Shown one piece after another: positions 43,677 through 52,347 of a stretch of DNA of 64,000 nt. A program made the translations under genes and the position numbers. Positions within the stretch are counted from its first letter, which is position 1, and every line of letters begins with the position of its first letter. The stretch spans positions 62,001 to 126,000 of the forward strand of contig NZ_JAYDCK010000002.1 in the NCBI RefSeq assembly GCF_034555965.1. Reading direction: 5' to 3'. The notes under the pieces are model-generated. The model was not told the origin of the DNA. It worked only from the letters and a program-made list of their open reading frames with translations, and ran no database searches. This DNA is from Aquicoccus sp. G2-2 (lineage in GTDB: Bacteria > Pseudomonadota > Alphaproteobacteria > Rhodobacterales > Rhodobacteraceae).

Positions 43677-45286
43677 AGATGAGGAGCCTCAAAAGATATC
43701 AGACCGGAGGCACCCGGTCCAAGATGCAGCTGTCTATCCCGCTGCCGCGAACACCCGAGGGTCGAGTCTATCGATACTCTCCAAACGAGGATGCACATCC
43801 GAGGCACTTCGTTCTCGGCGAAAGGGTTGCAGAGATTTCCGACGACGAAACTAAGCGCGTACGGATGAGACAGGAACCAGGTTCTTCGAAAACTATCTGT
43901 CCCTATAGCGGCACCGCAGGTGAGGATGACGAATTCACGCATCCAAAGGACGCAGAGGCGGCCATCAAGATAGTCAAACACGCTGCGATGAAGGACGTTG
44001 AGGAAGCCTTTTCGGGGATGCTCAAGGGAATTGCGAACAAGAGCCGCGGCGGCATCACTTACAAACCGGGTGCGGGCAACCGACGGCTAAAGCCGCAGTT
44101 CGGCAGACGGGATCTGATGCGGCTATTGGTCTGTGATTGCTGTGGTCGTGACTACGGTGTTTACGCCATCGCCCTCTACTGCCCCGACTGTGGCGCTCCG
44201 AACGTTGCACTGCACTTCGCGCGAGAGGTGGAGTTGGTGTTGAGGCAGGTCTCGATCGCGGAAGAGATGGGAGAAAAACAGAGCGAGCTAGCCTACCGGC
44301 TTCTTGGAAACGCGCATGAGGACGTCTTGACCGCGTTCGAAGCGGTTCAGAAGGTCGTGTATCTGCACAAGGTCTCTACGGATCCCGAACGTGCTTCCTC
44401 AGCCAAAACAGTCCGAAACGACTTCCAAAATGTGGAGAAAGCTCAGAAGCGGTATGCCGAATTTGACCTGGACCCGTTTCAGGGGTTGTCCGATCCTGAG
44501 CGGGAAGCGCTCGATCTCAATATTCAGAAACGGCATATCATCGGACATAACCTCGGAGTGGTCGACGCCAAGTTTGCCGAGAACACTCGGAATGCAAAGT
44601 TGGGGGAAACGGTCCAACTTCTTGGTAACGACGTACGAGATTTCGCCCGGCTCTGTCAGCTCGTAGTTGCGGTGCTGGACGACTGGATCGCTGACGTGAA
44701 TTTGTCCGGCACCGAACGTAATTCTCAGGAAATTGAGCACGTGATTGAACCATCGTCTGAAATGATGACAATCGGAGAGCTCAGCGTCTTGGCGACATCA
44801 ATTGGTCGCTGGATTTGCAATGGTTCTGAGAACGGTCTGCCAGAACACGTTGACGAGGACGATCTTCTTGCCGCCTTCGAAGCCATTGAAATTAAGGCGT
44901 TGGAAGAGGCGCTAGCCGAACTTGAAATGGAAGGTTGCGTCGAGCTTTCCCACGCGATCGGTCCAAAGCTTCCGCGCATTCGAGCCACCGAAGACTTGTT
45001 CCAGGTCTTTGATCCAATCGTGATGAAGTCGAACCCACACCACGACGCCGTCGCTCTCATCGACCTTGTTCTTGAAGGGGACGGGGCCGTGGACATTTCC
45101 GAACTACACCAACGGAGCGGACTGACTCTGAGGCGTTTCAATCCGGCCGTAGCGTTGGTTCTGGATGAAATCGGTGAAGGGCGAGTTAGTCGCACCTATT
45201 CTCCGGACTACCCTGCGCGGTATTTTGCGATGGCAGCGGAGGATCGGGTCGCTTTGAAACGACTTAGGGCACGGCTTTGCGATTAG
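43673..45286 (+). CDS. Zinc-ribbon protein with HEPN-like RNase motif
   Basis: A 537-residue protein I do not recognise as a named family. Visible parts: a basic N-terminal segment, a zinc ribbon CCGRDYGVYAIALYCPDC (Cys154/157 and 170/173), then a mostly helical region (about 180-360) holding IQKRHIIGHNLGVVDAKFAE. R287-x4-H292 followed by N and GVVD matches the catalytic R-x4-6-H signature of HEPN ribonucleases, in the context usual for them. The C-terminal 170 residues look like winged-helix units (TIGELSVLATSIGRWICNGS, VALIDLVLEGDGAVDISELH). It could be an RNA-cutting effector. It starts inside the WGR stop and is followed after 12 nt by a protease-like gene. Confidence 0.65.
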   Translation: MKMRSLKRYQTGGTRSKMQLSIPLPRTPEGRVYRYSPNEDAHPRHFVLGERVAEISDDETKRVRMRQEPGSSKTICPYSGTAGEDDEFTHPKDAEAAIKIVKHAAMKDVEEAFSGMLKGIANKSRGGITYKPGAGNRRLKPQFGRRDLMRLLVCDCCGRDYGVYAIALYCPDCGAPNVALHFAREVELVLRQVSIAEEMGEKQSELAYRLLGNAHEDVLTAFEAVQKVVYLHKVSTDPERASSAKTVRNDFQNVEKAQKRYAEFDLDPFQGLSDPEREALDLNIQKRHIIGHNLGVVDAKFAENTRNAKLGETVQLLGNDVRDFARLCQLVVAVLDDWIADVNLSGTERNSQEIEHVIEPSSEMMTIGELSVLATSIGRWICNGSENGLPEHVDEDDLLAAFEAIEIKALEEALAELEMEGCVELSHAIGPKLPRIRATEDLFQVFDPIVMKSNPHHDAVALIDLVLEGDGAVDISELHQRSGLTLRRFNPAVALVLDEIGEGRVSRTYSPDYPARYFAMAAEDRVALKRLRARLCD

Positions 45287-45298
45287 AGCGCAATCACT

Positions 45299-45976
45299 GT
45301 GCCCTATGTCTGTCTTGAGGGACATATTAGACCACGGCGCCAAGAGGTAGACTCGTTTGGATCACAGAAAAATATCGGTCAAGCTTGCACTGGCTACAAA
45401 TCGCGAGTTGCAAAAAGACTTCCTGAAAACGCAGGCCAGCGCTGCATGTACGGCGCGTATGCGCTGGCCCATCTGTTGAGAGAACGAGACTTCGGAGCGA
45501 CAGTGGTGGGTGGAGATTTCGCGATTTTCGTACCGGCTCGCGATGGTAAATCTGCTGCCTTCCATGGCTTTGGGGGATCCAACGAACCCGGAACCGCCTC
45601 TCACTACTGGGTCGAGTCGCAGGGTCGCCTTGTAGATGCAAGCACTCTTCTGCTACACAGAACGACGGATCAACTGATAGTTCGATTGCCAGTAATTTAC
45701 TGGCCCGTCGGACAGACGCTACCTCGCTATCTTCGCTATGCTGAAAGAATGCGCGCACACGAAGACGCGGAATTCAGCACTGTGTTGGAACAAAGAGAAA
45801 CAGCAGAAGCTGTCGTCGAAGGCTGCCGACGACGGCTTATGAATAGGAGCGCGTATCACAAACCGGAAGTCCTCGACGGCCCCGACTACGTAATTCGTAC
45901 CAGGGCAAAGAATGCCTGGGCAAAAGCCGCCGCCGAATTTGATGCGAACTTAGACTATGGACCGCCACCAATCTAA
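45299..45976 (+). CDS. Transglutaminase/cysteine-protease-like protein
   Basis: A 225-residue protein starting at GTG 45299, 12 nt after the preceding gene. Cys49 (GQRCMYGAYALAHLL), His102 (GTASHYWVES) and Asp113 (GRLVDAST) occur in the order and spacing of the Cys-His-Asp triad of transglutaminase-like cysteine peptidases, with VVGGDFAIFVP as the intervening strand. The C-terminal 80 residues are helical. Substrate unknown; in a defence setting a peptidase could activate or restrain a toxin. Last gene of the WYL operon. Confidence 0.6.
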   Translation: MPYVCLEGHIRPRRQEVDSFGSQKNIGQACTGYKSRVAKRLPENAGQRCMYGAYALAHLLRERDFGATVVGGDFAIFVPARDGKSAAFHGFGGSNEPGTASHYWVESQGRLVDASTLLLHRTTDQLIVRLPVIYWPVGQTLPRYLRYAERMRAHEDAEFSTVLEQRETAEAVVEGCRRRLMNRSAYHKPEVLDGPDYVIRTRAKNAWAKAAAEFDANLDYGPPPI

Positions 45977-46045
45977 CATCCCACAATTGCGATCCTGAAG
46001 TTACCGCAAGCAAACAGAAACTCCGGGTCGGCAACCTGACTGCCA

Positions 46046-46459
46046 CTAGCTGAAATTCTCAGAGATCCAAAGCTGCATCAGTTCATTGTTAGAGGACAGC
46101 CAAAACCTGCCATCAGGCGTAATTGCTTGATGAATGGTGTCGACAATCGGGTGGGCTAGCCGGGTCGACCTCCACGAAAACAGCCGAGCTGCGACCAATC
46201 GATCTGCAAAATCGCCCAGCTTCAGTCCGTAGCTATCGGCCGCTTCCAAAAGATCGGCATCGTCAAGATCAAGGCCTCCATGGTTCATCGCCATTGTGAA
46301 GACGACATTCTCTTCGAGTGAAACCTCCAATGGTGCCCAGTGTTCTACCTCAACATTGGAAAGCTGCTTCTTGCTCAAATTTTTGGCGTAAAACATCCAA
46401 CCACGCCTCTGTCCGTCAATGATCGCTTTTCCACTCAGAAGCGGTGCAATCGCTTCCAT
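46046..46459 (-). CDS. Unknown protein at the end of the Argonaute operon
   Basis: A 137-residue soluble, acidic protein. No family recognised. The N-terminal half contains GWMFYAKNLSKKQLSNVEVE, the middle ENVVFTMAMNHGGLDLDDAD, and the end looks helical. It starts immediately after the stop of the nuclease-like gene (no gap), so the two are probably co-translated. Confidence 0.6.
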   Translation of the reverse strand: MEAIAPLLSGKAIIDGQRRGWMFYAKNLSKKQLSNVEVEHWAPLEVSLEENVVFTMAMNHGGLDLDDADLLEAADSYGLKLGDFADRLVAARLFSWRSTRLAHPIVDTIHQAITPDGRFWLSSNNELMQLWISENFS

Positions 46460-47308
46460 TTACAACGTGTCGTCGACAGGAAACTGTGCCTGAAACTCGT
46501 TGCTCAACCGGGTCCACAGCAATTCGAGCAAAACCACCATGGGAGCTTCTCGTGTAGAGCCAAAGATATGCCACTCACCGTTCTCCAAGTCCGGTGCGAT
46601 GTACGGATGCCCGTTCAACTTCACGATTGCGTTCTTGCGGCAGACGATCAGGTTTGGGAGCACCGCGAGACCTGCAATGCCGTCAGGTACACTCTCAAGG
46701 GCGTCAAGAAATGCCGCTCTCAAACCGTGCTCGTCACCATAGCCATTGTAGCCAAATAGAACCCTGACCGGCGCGAGTTGTTCATGGGCTATCGTTCTTA
46801 AAATTTCGCCGCTCGTCGATCCGAGATCCGCGAGTTCGCCATGTTCCGGAAATCGACTGAGCAGTCTAGCAAACGCTCGGTTAGAAGGACCCATTTGAAC
46901 TGGTCTGTTTTCTGAACCCAAGAAAGCCTTTTGCTGAATTGAGATGGTACGCATCTTTTCGATGCCATCTGCAAGGTCCTTAGCATAGAGGTTTTTCTTC
47001 ACTTCAAAAACGGCTAGCACATCCTCGATCGGCCATTCCCACATTTCGGTCTTCGGAATTTTTCGACCTCTGGTGCCCTTTACCAACATCGCGTCGGTTT
47101 GGTGGCTGTATTTTCCATCTACACCATGCACAAAACCATCGACGAGCTGAAGATTGAGTTCTCTTGGAATTGCTCGCTCGATAAGTTCACGGGTCAATCC
47201 TTCATACATATCGCCGATCGTTGGAGCGTGCTTCACCGCTTCTCCAGCAAGAACCTTTGCTTCTCTGTCCTGAAGCTGCTCTAGAAACTCGGCAAATGAG
47301 GTGATCAT
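46460..47308 (-). CDS. DUF6602-like protein with PD-(D/E)xK nuclease-type motif
   Basis: A 282-residue protein. The N-terminal third fits a restriction-like core: Glu36 (GDMYEGLTRELIER), Asp72 (SHQTDAMLV) and Glu102-Val-Lys104 (VLAVFEVKKNL), the order and spacing of the PD-(D/E)xK fold. This resembles the DUF6602 family. The rest is of unknown type. It begins 27 nt after the corrected Argonaute stop and leads into the 137-residue gene, so it belongs to the same operon and may be an accessory nuclease or DNA-binding partner. Confidence 0.7.
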   Translation of the reverse strand: MITSFAEFLEQLQDREAKVLAGEAVKHAPTIGDMYEGLTRELIERAIPRELNLQLVDGFVHGVDGKYSHQTDAMLVKGTRGRKIPKTEMWEWPIEDVLAVFEVKKNLYAKDLADGIEKMRTISIQQKAFLGSENRPVQMGPSNRAFARLLSRFPEHGELADLGSTSGEILRTIAHEQLAPVRVLFGYNGYGDEHGLRAAFLDALESVPDGIAGLAVLPNLIVCRKNAIVKLNGHPYIAPDLENGEWHIFGSTREAPMVVLLELLWTRLSNEFQAQFPVDDTL

Positions 47309-47335
47309 GACGTTTTCGCGCTCAATTTTGCAGGC

Positions 47336-48758
47336 CTACATAAAAAACCGAAACTGGTATGGTGTCGTGCCCAGACCTGACATGCGTTTGACGACCCTAG
47401 CCAGCACCTTTGCGTAGCTCATGGTCACCGGTAGCTGGTCGTAGAGCGCGTCGTTGTTCCAGTTCATTTTTGAAAGCGCCAAGGCAGATCGTGCCGTATC
47501 GTCCCACGGTCCGTGCCCTGCGTGCCGCACTAATTTGATTGGTCGAGGAGTACTTCGCGCGCCCTGAAAATATGCATCGCGGTCGTTGATGCCGCCGACA
47601 TTGCCGTGCATCCACAGAAGGCATTCTCGTGGACCTAGACTAAGCAATGAGCCCCTTTCTACTGGAAACGCAGCAGGTGTGCCTTTTTGATTTCCGCCCT
47701 TAGGTCTATCAATTCTTGCCCCCGCCAAGCTACGTCTTCGACAATTTGAACCAAGTCAACGGCTTCGCACAGGTGTAGAGCTTCCATACAGCCATCGACT
47801 TCGTCCGGTTTGAACTCTGTTGATTTGTGTACAATGACCCGCCGGGGCGTTCGTCCAGCATGCCTGCGCCTATAAAGATCCAGCGAACGCGTCATCACTC
47901 GAAACATCTCATTGCGAGACAAGAATGGGTTGTCCCGATGCACTTCAACTTCGTTGGCGTCGTAGGCAACGAATTCGAGACCTGCGCCGTCGCCGTCGAA
48001 CACCTGGCTGCAACAGGTCACGAAGCGCGGTCGATCGGACTCGACCGGACGTACCGCGTAAGAAATGCCGACATAGGCTGTTTCAGGATCGGAATCTGCG
48101 AGTTTCCAGGGAACACCACCCGCCTTGGCGTACAGCGCCAAACCGATGCGCCACATCACACTGGCCTTGTGGGGATAGGCAAGCGCTCGATCCTCTCGAA
48201 CCAGCTGAATCGGCAAATGACGGGTCGCGCTCGCGGCCTTCAAGTGATCATGAAGATCGAAGTCTTCGCCTTCACCACCCACGAACCCCTGGACCATGAT
48301 TGAGGGACGTAAATGAAAATGACGTCAAACTGCTCTCGCATAGCGTCCAGCGTCTGCACTGCCCGGGTGAGCCGCGAAGAAAGGACGATGTGCGGAGCGC
48401 TGGAATCTGCCATTTCTCGTCCAAGCCGATCATCGAGCTCGATATGACAATTCTTTCCGGCGGCCCGCATGTTCAAATTGAAGACGCTGCGAAATCCCGG
48501 CCAAGTGGGCAGGTAGTCACGTCGTTCGGTAGCTTTGAACTCGCTGTTGAGTTCCTTCATGAAACCGTACAATTGCCTGCTCTCTCCAAACGGAGAAATC
48601 GTAGCAACACGGATGGGATCGGGAACAAGGCCAGCCGAATAGGGTCCGTAGCGCAGCAGACCCCTGAGAGGATGAATATCCACATCACCGGCATGGTCTG
48701 GATGGAAAGAAAGTTGAGGTTCAGGATACCAAAGATGAGGGGAGATCTGACTTGTCAT
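47336..48758 (-). CDS. Short prokaryotic Argonaute (MID-PIWI), frameshifted twice as sequenced
   Basis: Three frames make one protein. Frame 1 (48758-48290; MTSQISPHLWYPEPQLSFHP, HPLRGLLRYGPYSAGL) is the MID region; frame 2 (48297-47720; FDLHDHLKAASATRHLPIQL, VMWRIGLALYAKAGGVPWKL) and frame 3 (47720-47336; PAAFPVERGSLLSLGPRECL, LSKMNWNNDALYDQLPVTMS) are PIWI. They join if the C4 run 48286-48289 and the C5 run 47719-47723 each have one more base, giving about 474 residues, the usual short-pAgo size. Short pAgos lack the slicer tetrad and use a guide RNA to detect invader DNA, switching on the partner. The start overlaps the SIR2-APAZ stop (ATGA). The ORF start at 48800 is inside the upstream gene. 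Confidence 0.88.
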
Positions 48759-50494
48759 GGCCGCGACCGCCTTGAGAATGCTGTTGTTGTTCCAAGGCAA
48801 AAAGCAGCGTCAACACCCGTGCTGACATTGAGGGCTCTCATTTCCTTGCCGTCGGCAGTGAGCAGATCACTCCAGAACGAGATGAGATCGTTGAGCTGTC
48901 GATTGTAACGTTTGACGCTGCGCTCACGAGAAAAATCCGTTGCTGCAGCACGGTTTTCTTCCACAACGCCATCAATGAGGGTCCGAGGCTCAAAAGCCAG
49001 CCACAATTTGTCGTTTGCCCATTCGAGCCGCACAGCGATTCCTTCCCGCCATGTCAGATCCGTTTGTCTCGGAACGCTGCCTGACAAGTTGCCGACAATG
49101 CGTTTGAGTGGCGCCCATTTTGGGTCGGCTGGATCGGTAGGCGAGAGATAATCGACACTACGACGGCGCTTCAGCGAAAGGCCATGTTCTCTGGCAAGAG
49201 CCGCAGAAAGCGCTTGTTTCAGCAGCCCGCGCTCTTGGCTATCGTAACGGAGGCGACGTGTTTCAATTTCGTGTAGATCGAATTCTGTGATGGACACACC
49301 AGAGAGAGCCGCACGCACATCGCTGTCTGCTCCAAATGCAAGCACACCTTTGGCAGAACGGGTCGCAAGGACATCAACTTCAGCTGCGCTGATGGCCTCC
49401 AAGACCTCTTTGAATCCTCCGATATCACACTCAACGCGCCTACAGATTGTTGGTACTGACGTCACTTCCAAGCCATTCAATCGAACGACTGGGTACCCGC
49501 GGTTGCCCGTGATGCGCGGTGGCGATGACACAACAGCACGCTCTGATGCGAACTCATCAAGTTGAGCGGTATCCAGATTTGGAACAAGACGAATGAGGTC
49601 GCGTAAGGCCTCGTCAAAGTTCTCAATCCGAACAAGGCCGCCATCGACACCTTTTTCCGCAGCCTCCTCGAGAAAACTACAGACCCGGTCCAAGGGAGCA
49701 TCCGCACCACGATGAAGCCAGAAAAGACCACCCGGGAACGGCGACACGTGCTCCAGAGCCTCCTCCAAGGCACTCATGATCGAGTCATCCCGGCCACTAT
49801 ATCCAGCAATGAGCATTCCGGAGCGTGTGCAGGCACCAACGAGAAGGTCACGCAAGGTTGCGTCCTGTTGGCGAAGCTCGTCGCCAGTGTTCTTGAGACG
49901 TCGAGAGCGAAAGTCACCGTGGAGCTTTATTTCTGCGGGCCAACGTTCGCTATTGATTGTCTGCCGCCCCAAGTCTGGTGCATCGAGGGCAACGGTGGTC
50001 AGATTGCCTGTTCCTCCAAACACCCTTGCACACCCATCGACGACGAGCGGATCGAAGTTTGTCGACCAGACAAGTTTGGTATGTCCGGCTTTCATCAGGG
50101 CCGCCAGTGCTACATGTCCGTATGATGGTTTGGCACCGCTGATTTTTGCGTCGATGTATGTCCGCCGGTCAGCCTCACTTGGATAGACCGCTTCGAACAG
50201 GGCGGCGTATTCTTCCGGAGTGTCCAGTCCAGGAAAAGATTCTTGGCTGGTGACAAAGTCCTGTAGCCGGCTCCGGACCGCTGGGTTGGAAAGATCGGCG
50301 ACGGTTTGCAAAGAGACGCGCCTTTGACTCACATAGAGTTGCTGTTTGAATTCCCAGATCATGTCCCAAGCCGTTGGGATGCCGGCAGAGGCAGAGGTGC
50401 CCGCACCAAGGAGCCACATGAGGCCCCCGGACCGCATCGAAAACCTGCGGGCGAAGTCGTCGGCATCTACGGTTGGATACTTTGGTTCGCTCAC
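48755..50494 (-). CDS. SIR2-APAZ effector of a SPARSA system
   Basis: A 579-residue protein. Residues 1-290 are a SIR2-like NADase domain: LMWLLGAGTSASAGIPTAWD (nucleotide loop), LVWSTNFDPLVVDG (Asn) and AEIKLHGDFRS (His), followed by GMLIAGYSGRDDSIMSALEE. The C-terminal half is the APAZ region that docks on short Argonaute (LNGLEVTSVPTICRRVECDI to ALNVSTGVDAAFCLGTT). In described SPARSA systems, guide-RNA/target-DNA binding by the Argonaute makes SIR2 degrade NAD and kills the infected cell. It overlaps the Fic gene upstream and the Argonaute gene downstream by 4 nt each, so three proteins are translationally coupled. Confidence 0.9.
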   Translation of the reverse strand: MSEPKYPTVDADDFARRFSMRSGGLMWLLGAGTSASAGIPTAWDMIWEFKQQLYVSQRRVSLQTVADLSNPAVRSRLQDFVTSQESFPGLDTPEEYAALFEAVYPSEADRRTYIDAKISGAKPSYGHVALAALMKAGHTKLVWSTNFDPLVVDGCARVFGGTGNLTTVALDAPDLGRQTINSERWPAEIKLHGDFRSRRLKNTGDELRQQDATLRDLLVGACTRSGMLIAGYSGRDDSIMSALEEALEHVSPFPGGLFWLHRGADAPLDRVCSFLEEAAEKGVDGGLVRIENFDEALRDLIRLVPNLDTAQLDEFASERAVVSSPPRITGNRGYPVVRLNGLEVTSVPTICRRVECDIGGFKEVLEAISAAEVDVLATRSAKGVLAFGADSDVRAALSGVSITEFDLHEIETRRLRYDSQERGLLKQALSAALAREHGLSLKRRRSVDYLSPTDPADPKWAPLKRIVGNLSGSVPRQTDLTWREGIAVRLEWANDKLWLAFEPRTLIDGVVEENRAAATDFSRERSVKRYNRQLNDLISFWSDLLTADGKEMRALNVSTGVDAAFCLGTTTAFSRRSRP

Positions 50495-51891
50495 ATATCA
50501 GTCCATTTTTCTTGCCACGCAGAGAACTCCGATGGGCGCACCTGAAAACGCGCGAAGTTGCCAGCGTGGAGGCTGAGAAGTTCTTCTTCGACGACGTTAG
50601 CAAACGCGGCCCGATCCTCTGCTCGGACAGATTTTGCAGATAATCGTGAGATTTCGTCGGCCACTTCTCTTCGTCCGATCTTGGAGCGTATGATGTGTCC
50701 GACAGCATCGCGCAGTTCTGTGCGGTATTTCAGGCGGAAAGGATCAGGTTCGCCCAGAGACTGCCTGACTGCTGCGTATTGGGTCGCGGATCGTTCATAG
50801 GCCCATTGAAAAACATCTTTTAGAAGCGCGATCTCGTTGAGTTCATATACCCCCAGAATGGCTTCGGTATAAGCGCGCTGAGGAACGTCGGTGAATGAGA
50901 ATGGTGCCAGATTGCTTCGGATAAGAGGTATGTTAGCTGCCAGACGTGAAACACGTTTGTTTACATCGTCGAAAGGCTGCAGATAGGGGATATGCACCAT
51001 CACGAAGAACGCCTGTTCGAAAGGGTTTTCAATCGCGGCAGCTTTGGACAGAAGCGTGTTGAAGCACTCGTCGATCAGCTGTGGCACCTCGAGCGGATGG
51101 AACGCTGATCTCTCGATACCCACCGCGATGTAGCGAAGGCGTCCAGCGGCGGTCGAATCCGCCAGCAGGTTGTTCGACAGAAGGGCGTGCAGGTTCAGAA
51201 AGGTGTAGGTGTTGAAGTCGATCTCGTCGATGGAACCCACCAGAAACTCAATCGCATCTTTGTGGTTGAGGATCATTTGCGCCTCGATGTGATCTCGCCC
51301 GGTCGCTTCCTCTCCGAATTCGATCAAACGCTTGGTATCGAGAAGAGAGTACGTGTTGCCTTCCAGACGGCTTGAGTTCCATGCAAGATCAATCAGCAGT
51401 CGATTGAGAATGAGCTTGGCATAAGTGCCAGCCGGCTGCGTGGCTGTTTGCGGTTTACCAAGACGTTCAAGACGTACCCTGTCTTCTTCTTCGAGATAGA
51501 ACGTGGTGTTGGGCTGATATTGCTCGAGGAAATCTCGGTTATATCCCACGGGTTTTCGCGCCGCGACTGGTTTTTGAACGTAGTCGCGGATCGCCCTTGC
51601 GTGATCTGACAACAAAATGAGGTCGCTGTAGTCCAGGTCCTGATCGCTTTGCTTGCCAGCAGCGGCCCCATCACCTTTCGCAATGCGGTAGCGCGCCCAT
51701 CGACCGCTGCCCTCCATCTCCAATCTTCCGCTGCCGACTAGTTGCTGCAGACGGTATTGCAGTGTCCGACGAGGAACATCGTCGGACAGCTGTTCAGCGA
51801 TATCCGGAGTGGCGATGCCATCGGGATGACCAGCTACGATATTGAGTAGCTCCTTGCGAGCATCTTCGGGGACTCTGTTGGCCATCGCCAT
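50491..51891 (-). CDS. Fic-domain protein with winged-helix N-terminus and atypical active site
   Basis: A 466-residue protein. The N-terminal winged helix (GIATPDIAEQLSDDVPRRTL, QYRLQQLVGSGRLEMEGSGR) is followed by an inhibitory-type motif (SSRLEGNTYS) and a Fic core. The active-site loop reads YLQPFDDVNKRVSR instead of HPFxDGNGR: Gln replaces the catalytic His and Asn-Lys replaces Gly-Asn-Gly. AMP transfer by the standard route is therefore doubtful; this variant is a known sub-branch of unclear activity. It is the first gene of the SIR2-APAZ/Argonaute operon, with an operator array directly upstream, so a DNA-binding regulatory role is likely (inference). ATG at 51885 is an alternative start. 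Confidence 0.88.
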   Translation of the reverse strand: MAMANRVPEDARKELLNIVAGHPDGIATPDIAEQLSDDVPRRTLQYRLQQLVGSGRLEMEGSGRWARYRIAKGDGAAAGKQSDQDLDYSDLILLSDHARAIRDYVQKPVAARKPVGYNRDFLEQYQPNTTFYLEEEDRVRLERLGKPQTATQPAGTYAKLILNRLLIDLAWNSSRLEGNTYSLLDTKRLIEFGEEATGRDHIEAQMILNHKDAIEFLVGSIDEIDFNTYTFLNLHALLSNNLLADSTAAGRLRYIAVGIERSAFHPLEVPQLIDECFNTLLSKAAAIENPFEQAFFVMVHIPYLQPFDDVNKRVSRLAANIPLIRSNLAPFSFTDVPQRAYTEAILGVYELNEIALLKDVFQWAYERSATQYAAVRQSLGEPDPFRLKYRTELRDAVGHIIRSKIGRREVADEISRLSAKSVRAEDRAAFANVVEEELLSLHAGNFARFQVRPSEFSAWQEKWTDM

Positions 51892-51895
51892 CTTT

Positions 51896-51994
51896 CTTGC
51901 GCCTAGACTTTACACGCAACTATGGTTCTTATAGACGCAAGTATCAAGTCTAGACGCAAGAATTTCTCTTAGGCGCAAGAAACCTTGCGCCTAG
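51896..51994. promoter_or_regulatory. Operator-like array, five copies of TAGRCGCAAG
   Basis: Three direct copies lie exactly 19 bp apart (51932-51941, 51951-51960, 51970-51979) and two inverted copies flank them (51896-51906 and 51984-51994). The array covers the promoter of the Fic operon and touches its start. It probably binds the operon's own winged-helix protein (Fic N-terminus) as an autorepressor. Confidence 0.8.
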
Positions 51995-52041
51995 CACTTT
52001 CGCGTCGTGAACAGCGTGCCCAAATGAGCAGGTCAAGCCAG

Positions 52042-52347
52042 ATGGCAGATGATGATGACAGGTTGATACAAGAGGTATTGGCGGAATTCGGTCGAGATGC
52101 CGATCCAAAGGCGATCGCTGACCGGGTCAAACGCCTCGACCTCGGGCTACCGATCAAAGATGAGTTCATCGCCGTTTGCAGTTGGCTCGGGAAGACACGG
52201 CTCATTCACAAACTCGATCAGCATCAGGCACCCTCCCAATCGCGCGACGAATATCAAGTTCCCGATCTGCTGGCACAGTTGTCACTGTACCCTAATAAAT
52301 CAGATTCTGCGGATTCGGAGCATTTTGCAGCGTTTTTGTACCCCTAA
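52042..52347 (+). pseudogene. Nuclease-like protein, cut off by a mini-element
   Basis: About 80 residues (MADDDDRLIQEVLAEFGRDA, GLPIKDEFIAVCSWLGKTRL, IHKLDQHQAPSQSRDEYQVP DLLAQL) resemble the N-terminus of a restriction-nuclease-like family in which DLLA is followed by a catalytic domain with an EVK motif. After DLLAQ the reading frame enters the element at 52280 and ends in a stop that the element itself supplies (52345-52347). ATG 52024 is an alternative start. Downstream of the element I could not find the missing catalytic part. Divergent from the Fic operon across the operator array. Confidence 0.55.

Noticed and set aside
48240-48297. Two separate Argonaute-like genes
   Set aside because: The three frames together make one short Argonaute of normal size once two run-length losses are corrected, with no start sites suited to separate proteins.
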